A stretch of 5,832 nucleotides of DNA from Bacteroidia bacterium. GTDB lineage: Bacteria > Bacteroidota > Bacteroidia > Cytophagales > Cyclobacteriaceae. Of this stretch, positions 1 to 5,832 are shown one piece after another. How positions within the stretch are numbered: position 1 is the first letter of the stretch; the number at the start of each line of letters is the position of its first letter. The position numbers and the translations under genes were made by a program. The stretch is taken from NCBI GenBank assembly GCA_012031955.1, contig JAAURZ010000180.1, forward strand, positions 1 to 5,832, given 5' to 3'. The notes beneath the pieces are model-generated. The model saw only the letters and a list, made by a program, of their open reading frames with translations, searched no databases and was not told where the DNA came from.

Positions 1-1293
1 GCATTGCCCTTGTAGGCGTGATAATCTTTTACAAAATCGTTGTGCGCGTAGCTTCGCTTGTATACGATATGCTCGCGTATAGCCTGGCCCGTGAGTGCTT
101 CCAGGCGTGCAGGATAATGTTGAAAAAGTGTTCTCGCGTTTCTTCGCTATCCTCCAGGCCCGGCGCCACAGGCATCAGAATCAGTAAATTTTCCATGCCG
201 GCCGGCGCCACCGTCGCGTCTGTCTTCGACGGGCACGAGATGTAAAACTGAGGCGCCGAGGGCCACTTGGGTTCCTTGTATATTTCGCGTGCGTGCAGGC
301 CGAAGTCTTCATCGAAAAACAACGTGTGGTGCAGCAGGCCGTCGATGCGCTTGTTCACTCCCAAAAAAAACAGGAGGCTGGACGGCGCCATCACCCGTTT
401 GTTCCAGTAATGCTCCGTATAGCGGCGGTACTGCGCCGGCAGCAATTGCTGCTCCACAAATGATAATCGGCACTCGCTACCACGCCGTCGACCGGGTATG
501 TTTTGCCCGCGCAGGTTAGTTGCAAAATCCGGCCGGCTTCAATGTGGATGTGTTCGAGCGGCGCGTTGAATTGAAATTTTACGCCCACGGATTGTGCGAG
601 TTCTACCATGCCCTCCACCACTTTGTGCATGCCCCCTTGCGGGTACCAGGTGCCCAGGGCCATGTCGGCATAGTTCATCAGGCTGTAAAGCGCCGGCGTA
701 TCCTCCGGTGTCGCGCCGAGAAACAACACGGGAAATTCCAGCAGCTTGATAATACGGGGGTGCTTGAAGTACTTGCGAATGTAGTGCGCGATGGATGTGA
801 ACACATGGAGTTTGAAAACACCCCGCGCTACTTTTGCATCCATGAGTTCCGTCAGAGATAGGCCCGGCTTATAGACAAGGTCGTTGATGCCGATGTTATA
901 CTTGTAGGCGCCTTCTTTGAGAAATTGCCGGAGTTTGGCGCCGCTGCCGGGTTCCAGATATTCAAACAGCTCCGTGAGGCCGGCTTCGCCGGCCGGTATG
1001 TCGAGATGGTCGTGCTTGCCGAAGTAGACACGGTATGAAGGATCCAGGCGGGTGAGTGTATAGTAGTCGGACGGATGTTTTTCAAAAAGGCCAAAATACT
1101 TTTCGAAGACGTCGGGCATCCAATACCAACTGGGCCCCATGTCGAACACGAACCCTTCTGCTTCGAACTTTCTTGCCCTGCCGCCGGCGATGTCGTTCTT
1201 TTCGAATACAGTCACGTCCAAACCTTCTTTGGCAAGGCACGCAGCCGCAGACAAACCGGAGAAACCTGCGCCAATTACGGCGACTCTCTTCAT
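1..1293 (-). CDS. crtI: Phytoene desaturase (CrtI family), frameshifted twice in this sequence, C-terminus off the left edge
   Basis: FAD-dependent desaturase that introduces double bases of unsaturation into phytoene towards lycopene-type carotenoids, normally membrane-associated. The start ATG is at 1291-1293. The N-terminus has a Rossmann dinucleotide-binding motif (GAGFSG, residues 8-13), an acidic residue ending the second strand (Glu31), GGRA at 37-40 and the [10 protein letters not shown] segment at 51-60, all typical of CrtI. The first frame is good to about position 460. The protein then continues in a second frame ([40 protein letters not shown]) to about position 109, and in a third frame ([24 protein letters not shown]) to the window edge. 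Joined, about 430 residues are visible of the usual roughly 490; the C-terminal FAD-contacting motif lies outside. It follows the sigma factor gene by 37 bp, so the two probably form an operon. The family call is firm. Whether the gene is truly broken is open; CrtD-like relatives are a less likely alternative. Confidence 0.93.
105..112 (-). other. Frameshift site 2 in crtI (apparent 1-base deletion)
   Basis: The second crtI frame reads HFFNIIL and then departs into HAWKHSRAR and onward to a stop near 29. One base is missing after the leucine codon at 110-112; beyond it the third frame reads [20 protein letters not shown], continuous with CrtI. No long homopolymer is present (the plus-strand context is CAGGCGTGCAGG). 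Confidence 0.8.
454..463 (-). other. Frameshift site 1 in crtI (apparent 1-base deletion)
   Basis: On the minus strand the frame encoding ADYH runs into CATTTGTGGAG and then gives non-homologous residues (LWSSNCCRR) until a stop near 391. Adding one base in the TTT run (AAA on the plus strand, 458-460) restores [18 protein letters not shown], the expected CrtI sequence. The short homopolymer at the break suggests a sequencing indel, though a real mutation cannot be excluded. Confidence 0.85.
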
Positions 1294-1330
1294 AATCCGT
1301 TCTTGATAGTTAAAACGAGCCCGGAAGTTA

Positions 1331-1837
1331 TCAATAACCGACTAATTTCTTTTGTATTTCTTTACGAGCGTGGAAAATCCGGTTCTTTACCGTGCCTATT
1401 GGTATTTTCAGGTGCTCCGCTATCTCATGGTACTTGTAGCCCGAGAGGTGCATCTTGAAAGGCACGAGCAAGTCTTCCCTCACCGTGCTCAAATTGGTCC
1501 AGGTGTCCTTGTATTCAAAACGAGCGCCTGGTGAGTTGAAGGTGTGGGTATCGGCGACATTCAGGAAATGAAGGTCTTTGGTGGTGTCGTGCCATATGCG
1601 GCTCCGTTTGTTGCGCCGGTAATTATTGATGAACGTGTTTCGCATGATGGTGAAAAGCCACCCTTTCAGATTCGTATCAGCCTTGAACTTGTCCTTATAG
1701 GTGAGCGCCTTCAGGATGGTGTCTTGTACCAGGTCAAGGGACTCGTCATGGTCTGTCGTGAACCTGCGCGTAAGCGCCTGGAGCATAGGCCGTAAGGTGG
1801 CAATCTGGTGGCTGAATTCCATGGCTGTCGTCGGCAT
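1331..1837 (-). CDS. ECF-type RNA polymerase sigma factor, carotenoid locus
   Basis: Extracytoplasmic-function sigma-70 family protein of 168 residues, a typical length. It would direct RNA polymerase to a small set of promoters, here most likely those of the carotenoid genes. Region 2 is visible at about residues 20-80: [11 protein letters not shown] for core binding and then [20 protein letters not shown], the -10 recognition segment. Region 4 at about 120-165 has the helix-turn-helix [20 protein letters not shown]. There is no extra C-terminal domain. The start is taken at the ATG at 1835-1837, about 25 nt below the predicted transcription start; a second ATG at 1820-1822 (residue 6) is also possible, since neither has a clear Shine-Dalgarno sequence. 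The gene lies 37 bp upstream of crtI in the same direction and 143 bp below the MerR/B12 regulator gene. No anti-sigma gene follows it, which is unusual for the family. The family call is firm; the regulatory target is inferred from position only. Confidence 0.94.
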   Translation of the reverse strand: MPTTAMEFSHQIATLRPMLQALTRRFTTDHDESLDLVQDTILKALTYKDKFKADTNLKGWLFTIMRNTFINNYRRNKRSRIWHDTTKDLHFLNVADTHTFNSPGARFEYKDTWTNLSTVREDLLVPFKMHLSGYKYHEIAEHLKIPIGTVKNRIFHARKEIQKKLVGY

Positions 1838-1839
1838 AG

Positions 1840-1932
1840 TGTTTAATGTTTATTTATAATTACTAAACAAATATAGTCAGATAAGGACGAAAGTCATCAT
1901 TTTGTTTATTAAATAATGAAATAAATTAGACA
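1840..1932. repeat. Cluster of TGTTTA/TGTCTA motifs, candidate operator for the MerR/CarH-like regulator
   Basis: Copies of TGTYTA lie at 1840-1845 (+), 1847-1852 (+), 1864-1869 (-), 1903-1908 (+) and 1927-1932 (-). The pair 1847-1852/1864-1869 forms a perfect 6-bp inverted repeat with an 11-bp spacer. The 1903/1927 pair also faces inward, and its longer form TTGTTTATTAAATA against TTGTCTAATTTATT is similar. The 1864-1869 copy overlaps the predicted -7 box, where a repressor would block polymerase. A further copy (2897-2902, -) lies 23 bp above the merR ATG. Low base complexity weakens the case. Confidence 0.35.
1868..1875 (-). promoter_or_regulatory. Bacteroidota-type -7 element of the sigma factor promoter
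   Basis: Minus-strand TATATTTG matches the Bacteroidota housekeeping -7 consensus TAnnTTTG exactly and sits 30 nt upstream of the sigma factor ATG, giving a leader of about 25 nt. No good -33 TTTG is found at the usual spacing; only a weak TTTC lies near 1889-1892, too close. A poor -33 would suit a regulated promoter, but the match could also arise by chance in AT-rich DNA. Confidence 0.5.
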
Positions 1933-2004
1933 AAAAGAATGCCCCGGGTGCGCCCTTTCGGCCCTATCTACGAAGTTTGGCTATGGAGCGGATTTCACCC
2001 GGGG
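1931..2004 (-). terminator. Possible intrinsic terminator of the merR-type gene, with a long loop
   Basis: In the minus-strand transcript CCCCGGGTG (1996-2004) pairs perfectly with CACCCGGGG (1942-1950), a 9-bp GC-rich stem, and is followed by CATTCTTTTTG. The 5' arm lies within the last codons of the regulator gene and the stop codon sits in the loop. The 45-nt loop is much longer than usual, so this is tentative. Confidence 0.3.
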
Positions 2005-2874
2005 TGTCAGCAGGTCCTTGATGTCGGCGGCGTTCTTGAAAAAGGTGATGTTGGCAAACGGCGACTTTTCGAGTCGCGCCACCTGCACGCCCGACACTAG
2101 AATTCGGCTGTCGGGAAAATCAAGATGCAGGCGTTTCAGGTAGCGGTCAATCGAGCCGTCAGGCGGTGGCGTCGTAATGTACGTGACAAGCAGTTGCGGC
2201 CTGTGGGTTTGATAGACGCTCTTCAGGTCTTCGTGGGGGAGGTTTTGGCCGAAGTAAAAAGTGCGATAGCCGGCCTTGCGCATCAGGTAGTTGAAGAAAA
2301 GCAGGGCCAGTTCGTGCAACTCGCGCTCAGGCAAGAACAGCACGGCGCGTTCGCCGCCGGCAGCCACAGCGGGCAGCGAGTCGATGGCCACAATGATCTT
2401 TTGTCTTATCAGGTTTGAAATAAAATGCTCGTGCGCCGGCGTGATGTGCCTGGTCTGCCACAAAATGCCGATCTTTTCAAGGAACGGGTAGACGATTTCC
2501 GTGATGACGCGCTCGAAGCCAAAGCGGAGTATCATGCCGGAAAGAATCTTCTCGAAAACATCCTCTTCAAGGTCGACCATGGCCATCACCAGCCGGTCGA
2601 TCTGCATATGCGCCGCGTCGCGCTGCTCGCTAAGTTCAATTACCTTTTGCGCCACTTCCGGCGCCGACATGCACGCGATGCGCGATATTTTAATGCCCGA
2701 CGTGTTCAGCAGCGATACATTGATGATTTTCTTAAGGTCGTCGTCGGAATAGTAGCGTATGTTGGTGGCTGTTCGCTGCGGCCGGATGATTTGGTGGCGC
2801 TTCTCCCAAATCCTGATCGTGTGGGCTTTGATGCCCGAAAGTTGTTCAAGATCCTTAATCGAATAGTTTGCCAT
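1981..2874 (-). CDS. MerR-family regulator with B12-binding domain, CarH-like photoreceptor
   Basis: DNA-binding regulator of 297 residues, probably a repressor of carotenoid genes that uses adenosylcobalamin to sense light. Residues 4-70 form a MerR winged helix (YSIKDLEQLSG, HTIRIWEKRH, TNIRYYSDDDL). Residues about 88-165 match the four-helix bundle that caps B12, with the CarH signature W-x9-E-H at Trp139, Glu149 and His150. Residues about 176-290 are a Rossmann-like cobalamin domain. His187, in ELHELA, sits where CarH carries the lower cobalt ligand (E-x-D-x-H-x-x-G), here with Asp to Glu (185) and Gly to Ala (190). The start is the ATG at 2872-2874; a TTG four codons upstream is also open but would give an atypical MGGTM extension. 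It lies directly upstream of the sigma factor and crtI genes and divergent from the helicase gene. The family and domains are clear; light sensing and the target genes are inferred from these residues and from the position. Confidence 0.92.
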   Translation of the reverse strand: MANYSIKDLEQLSGIKAHTIRIWEKRHQIIRPQRTATNIRYYSDDDLKKIINVSLLNTSGIKISRIACMSAPEVAQKVIELSEQRDAAHMQIDRLVMAMVDLEEDVFEKILSGMILRFGFERVITEIVYPFLEKIGILWQTRHITPAHEHFISNLIRQKIIVAIDSLPAVAAGGERAVLFLPERELHELALLFFNYLMRKAGYRTFYFGQNLPHEDLKSVYQTHRPQLLVTYITTPPPDGSIDRYLKRLHLDFPDSRILVSGVQVARLEKSPFANITFFKNAADIKDLLTPRVKSAP

Positions 2875-2919
2875 CGTGCCGCCCAATTTACAATGTTAAA
2901 CATCAGTGTCGGCAAAATG

Positions 2920-2950
2920 TTTTACCATCTTCGCGTGCTTCCTATCTTTA
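2920..2950 (+). promoter_or_regulatory. Possible promoter of the helicase gene
   Basis: TTTT (2920-2923), a 19-bp spacer and TATCTTTA (2943-2950) resemble the Bacteroidota pair TTTG/TAnnTTTG, with one mismatch in each box. The expected transcription start falls at or next to the helicase ATG (2956), which would make the mRNA nearly leaderless. The call depends on weak matches. Confidence 0.35.
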
Positions 2951-2955
2951 GCGAT

Positions 2956-5407
2956 ATGCCCGACGTTTTGAATTTAGGCGAGGAATGGTTTCACGCAAAA
3001 GGATGGTCGCCCTTTCCGTTTCAGCGCGAAGCGTGGCGTGCTGTGCTGGAAGGGCAGAGCGGACTCGTAAACGCACCTACGGGAAGTGGTAAAACGTATT
3101 CACTGCTCGTGCCCGTGGTGCTTGAGTTCATCCGCAACCACCCTGACTATAAAACGAGGAAGGATAACGGGTTGCGTGCCATCTGGATCACACCCATCCG
3201 GGCGCTATCGAAAGAAATAGAACTTGCCGCCAACCGGCTGATACAAGGACTGGAGTTGCCATGGCGGGTCGGTGTGCGCTCGGGCGACACTTCATTGAAA
3301 GAGCGCGAGCGACAAAAAAGCAACCCGCCTGAGATACTGATCACCACACCCGAAAGCCTTCACTTATTGCTGGCGCAGAAAAATTATTCCACTGTCTTTA
3401 AAGACCTGGCTACAGTGGTGGCCGACGAGTGGCACGAGCTGATGGGGTCGAAGCGCGGCGTGCAGGTAGAGCTGGCACTGTCGCGGCTCAAAACCGTCTG
3501 TCACGGGCTGAAGGTTTGGGGCATATCGGCCACCATCGGCAACATGGACCAGGCGGTGGAGGCACTGCTGGGCAGCTACTACCAACGCAGCGGCTACAGG
3601 ATCATTCGCGCCGACATACATAAGGCTGTGGAGGTAATTTCTATCATGCCCGATTCGGTCGACAAAATGCCGTGGGCGGGGCACCTTGGCATCCTGCTGC
3701 TCGACAAGGTGGTGGAGATTGTGAAGCAGAGCAATACCACACTCATCTTTACCAACACGCGATCATTTGCCGAAATATGGTACCAGAAAATGCTCGACAA
3801 AGCGCCGGAGCTATCGGGGCTCGTGGCCATGCATCATGGTTCCATAAGCCAGGAGTTGCGTAGCTGGGTAGAGACGCAATTGCACGAGGCGAAACTGAAA
3901 GCCGTCGTGTGCACGTCGAGCCTCGACCTTGGCGTCGACTTCAGGCCGGTGGAAACCATCGTGCAAGTCGGCAGTCCCAAGGGCGTGGCGCGCTTCCTGC
4001 AACGTGCCGGCCGCAGCGGCCACCAGCCGGGCGCGGTAAGCCGCATCTACTTCGTTCCCACCCATTCGCTGGAGCTGATGGAAGCAGCAGCGCTACGCAC
4101 GGCGATAGCCCGCCACGTGGTGGAAGACAGGCTTCCCTACCTGCGCTCATTCGACGTGCTCGTTCAATATCTTATCACCTTGTCGGTGTCGGATGGCTTC
4201 GATGCCGACGAGCTATTTCCCGAAGTGCAAGGCACGTTCTGTTATTCGTCCATCACCAAAGAAGAATGGAACTGGTGCCTCAACTTTATTACCACCGGCG
4301 GGCATTCGCTCGGAGCGTACGACGAATACAGAAAAGTGGTAATAGAGCGCGGCCGCTATCGCGTGGCCCATCGTGCCATGGCCATGCGCCACCGGCTGTC
4401 GATCGGCACCATCGTGAGTGATAGTTCGCTGTTCGTCAAATTTGTTTCCGGCAAATACCTGGGCACCATCGAAGAATATTTTATTTCACGGCTCAACCCC
4501 GGCGATGTGTTTTGGTTTGCCGGACGAAACCTCGAGCTGGTGCGCATCAAAGAGATGGAAGTGCACGTGCGGAAGACCACGCGCAAATCCGGCGCTGTGC
4601 CTTCGTGGCAGGGTGGCCGCATGCCGCTGTCGTCGCAGATGAGCGAGATGATCCGCCTGAAACTCGACGAGGCCGTGCGCGACGTGCAGCCACAAGACGC
4701 GAAATGAATTTCTGAAACCACTGTTCGACCTGCAGCGAAGCCGGTCGCACCTGCCCGGTCGCAACGAGTTCCTCATCGAGTCGTTCGAAACGTCCGAAGG
4801 CTTTCACGTGCTCATGTATCCGTTCGAAGGCAGGTTCGTGCACGAAGGCATGGGCGCGCTCATGGCGCACCGCATCGCACAAATCAAGCCGCTCACATTT
4901 TCCATTGCCATGAACGACTACGGATTTGAATTGCTTTGCGACCAGCCCATTCCCATCGAAGAGGCCGTGGAGACCAACGTGCTGGGTGTCGACAACCTGC
5001 TGCGCGATATTCAGGCGAGCATCAACTCGACCGAAATGGCGCGCCGCAAGTTTCGCGACATCGCGGCCATCTCGGGCCTGGTGTTTAAAGGCTACCCGGG
5101 CAAGCCGGTTAAAGACAAACACCTGCAGTCGTCATCGCAACTTTTCTTCGATGTGTTTCACGACTATGAAGCCCACAACCTGTTGCTACAGCAGGCCTAC
5201 GAAGAAGTGATGGACTTTCAACTGGAGGAAGCGCGGCTGCGCACCGCGCTTGAGCGCATCGCACGGCAGAAGATCACGCTGACTTATCCGGATAAGCCTA
5301 CGCCGTTTTCATTTCCAATTATTGTCGACCGCTTGCGCGAAAAACTGACGACAGAAAAGATCGAAGACAGAATTCAAAAAATGGTGGTGAAGTACACCGC
5401 CGACTAA
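2956..5407 (+). CDS. Lhr-like ligase-associated DEXH-box DNA repair helicase, frameshifted near its 580th codon
   Basis: ATP-dependent helicase of the Lhr-core type, in the group usually encoded beside an ATP-dependent DNA ligase, an exonuclease and the metallophosphoesterase PdeM. RecA domain 1 has the Q-motif glutamine (PFQ, residue 23), Walker A APTGSGKT (40-47), TPIRALSKE (79-87), TTPESL (130-135), the DEWH box (157-160) and SAT (191-193). RecA domain 2 has LIFTNTR (263-269), HHGS (293-296), TSSLDLGVDF (320-329) and QRAGRSGH (349-356). A winged-helix and barrel region follows. The first frame ends at a TGA at 4705-4707 (583 codons), but the DEAD/H-associated C-terminal domain continues in the next frame from about 4691 (RNEFLKPLFDLQ, then YPFEGRFVHEG at 4817-4849) to the TAA at 5405-5407. 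Joined, it is about 816 residues, normal for the family. The start ATG fits the usual N-terminus; upstream in-frame ATGs at 2893 and 2917 would add unconserved residues. No ligase, exonuclease or PdeM gene is in the window. Confidence 0.93.
4681..4707 (+). other. Frameshift site in the helicase gene (apparent 1-base insertion)
   Basis: The first frame reads RLKLDEAVRDVQ and then PQDAK-stop. Skipping one base, for instance one C of the CC at 4690-4691, gives DVQHKTRNEFLKPLFDLQ and connects directly to the rest of the helicase. The exact base cannot be fixed, but the switch must lie between about 4681 and 4700. No start codon or ribosome binding site marks an independent downstream gene here. 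Confidence 0.82.
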
Positions 5408-5832
5408 GCTACTTCCTTTTCGACAGGCTCGTCGTTCACAAGTGGTTTCAGGCTCGCTTCCGGCTTTGATTTTACAAACACGTGGATCCTGTAAACGAGA
5501 AAGATGGTGATGAGCATGCACACGACCACCACGATGCCTACGGTCGGATAATTTTGCAAGGGCGAGGTTGGCGTTTCCTGCACTACAATCAAACCGGCAA
5601 TACCGGAGGCAATGCCGCCGGAGATTGACTGTACAGAGGCGTTGATACCCATAAACGCGCCACGCTCGGCAGGTTCCGGTACGGCCGTCATCAACGCCGA
5701 GGCGGCAATCATACGCGAAGAGATGCCGATAAACATCACCACGTTGAGCGCCACGAGCAACCAGAAAGGGGTGATGCCCATGTTGGTATAGATCAACACG
5801 ATGACCATAGACAGGAGAGAGCCTGCCACGAA
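5404..5832 (-). CDS. Major facilitator superfamily transporter, C-terminal part
   Basis: The last 142 or so residues of a 12-helix secondary transporter of the inner membrane; the N-terminal part lies beyond the right edge and the frame is open there. Hydrophobic segments of helix length are visible around LLSMVIVLIY, WLLVALNVVMFIGI, IASGIAGLIVV and VGIVVVVCMLITIFLVY. Between the second and third lies SRMIAASALMTAVPEPAERGAF and then a Ser/Gly-rich stretch (ASVQSISGGIASG), a pattern seen in drug-efflux and sugar-type MFS proteins of Bacteroidota. The charged tail (KSKPEAS to VEKEVA) would be cytoplasmic. The substrate cannot be told from this part. Its TAG (complement of 5404-5406) overlaps the helicase TAA by convergent arrangement, leaving no room for a terminator between the two genes. 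Confidence 0.88.
   Translation of the reverse strand, partial: FVAGSLLSMVIVLIYTNMGITPFWLLVALNVVMFIGISSRMIAASALMTAVPEPAERGAFMGINASVQSISGGIASGIAGLIVVQETPTSPLQNYPTVGIVVVVCMLITIFLVYRIHVFVKSKPEASLKPLVNDEPVEKEVA

Larger units (their letters stand above)
1838..1980 (-). promoter_or_regulatory. Control region between the merR-type gene and the sigma factor/crtI operon
   Basis: This 143-bp stretch codes for nothing. Its half nearest merR is GC-rich; the half nearest the sigma gene is strongly AT-rich and carries the predicted promoter and repeated TGTTTA/TGTCTA motifs. Given the CarH-type regulator just upstream, it is the natural place for light- and B12-dependent control of the operon. That role is inferred. 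Confidence 0.6.

Noticed and set aside
978..994. Perfect hairpin GGCCGGC-TTC-GCCGGCC
   Set aside because: It lies inside conserved crtI coding sequence (IPAGEAGL), has no T-run, and is explained by GC-rich codons.
1885..1908. ECF-type promoter (AAC then CGTC on the minus strand) suggesting sigma autoregulation
   Set aside because: The spacing is about two bases short of the usual ECF range and the -35 lacks the GGAAC core; chance is likely in this AT-rich DNA.
2891..2898. TAACATTG on the minus strand as a -7 box for the merR-type gene
   Set aside because: One mismatch to TAnnTTTG, and the only upstream TTTG (2913-2916) is 14 bp away, too close for the usual spacing.
2425..2955. Upstream extension of the helicase reading frame by 177 codons
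   Set aside because: It runs antisense through the merR-type gene and has no resemblance to the helicase family N-terminus, which begins at 2956.
3909..4421. Open frame of 170 codons on the plus strand
   Set aside because: Lies entirely within the helicase gene in another frame; Arg/Ala/His-rich composition typical of a GC-rich shadow.
4547..5122. Open frame of 191 codons on the minus strand
   Set aside because: Antisense shadow of the helicase C-terminal domain, whose sense frame is clearly conserved.
1..5832. CRISPR array, tRNA, rRNA, insertion sequence or attachment site
   Set aside because: No regular repeats with spacers, no cloverleaf, no transposase sequence and no terminal inverted repeats were seen.

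Overview
The window reads as a chromosomal fragment of a member of the Bacteroidota, probably a Cytophagales-like carotenoid producer. The evidence is that the protein sequences look like that phylum's families, that a promoter element fits the Bacteroidota TAnnTTTG type, that clear Shine-Dalgarno sequences are missing, and that moderately GC-rich genes are separated by a short AT-rich spacer. The lineage is an inference from pattern, not from a database search.

Layout: positions 1-2874 hold three minus-strand genes of a carotenoid locus, transcribed leftward. In order of transcription they are a MerR/CarH-type regulator with a B12-binding domain (1981-2874), a 143-bp AT-rich control region (1838-1980), an ECF sigma factor (1331-1837) and the phytoene desaturase gene crtI (1-1293, running off the left edge). 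Diverging from the regulator across an 81-bp gap is a plus-strand gene for an Lhr-like, ligase-associated DEXH-box repair helicase (2956-5407). It ends tail to tail, with a 4-bp overlap, against the 3' part of an MFS transporter gene on the minus strand (5404-5832, running off the right edge).

How the genes work together: the CarH-like protein keeps the tryptophan, Glu-His and putative cobalt-ligating histidine expected of an adenosylcobalamin light sensor. A plausible model is that in the dark it represses the promoter ahead of the sigma factor, and that light relieves this, so that sigma and crtI (and probably further crt genes off the left edge) are expressed. Repeats of TGTTTA/TGTCTA over that promoter are candidate operators. 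The helicase and the MFS transporter appear to be unrelated neighbours.

Caution: crtI needs two frame corrections and the helicase one for each to read as a full-length family member. All three look like single-base indels inside otherwise well-conserved sequence, so base-level error in the assembly is the first explanation to test before calling either gene a pseudogene. I see no clear novel system. The light/B12 control region is the most interesting part.
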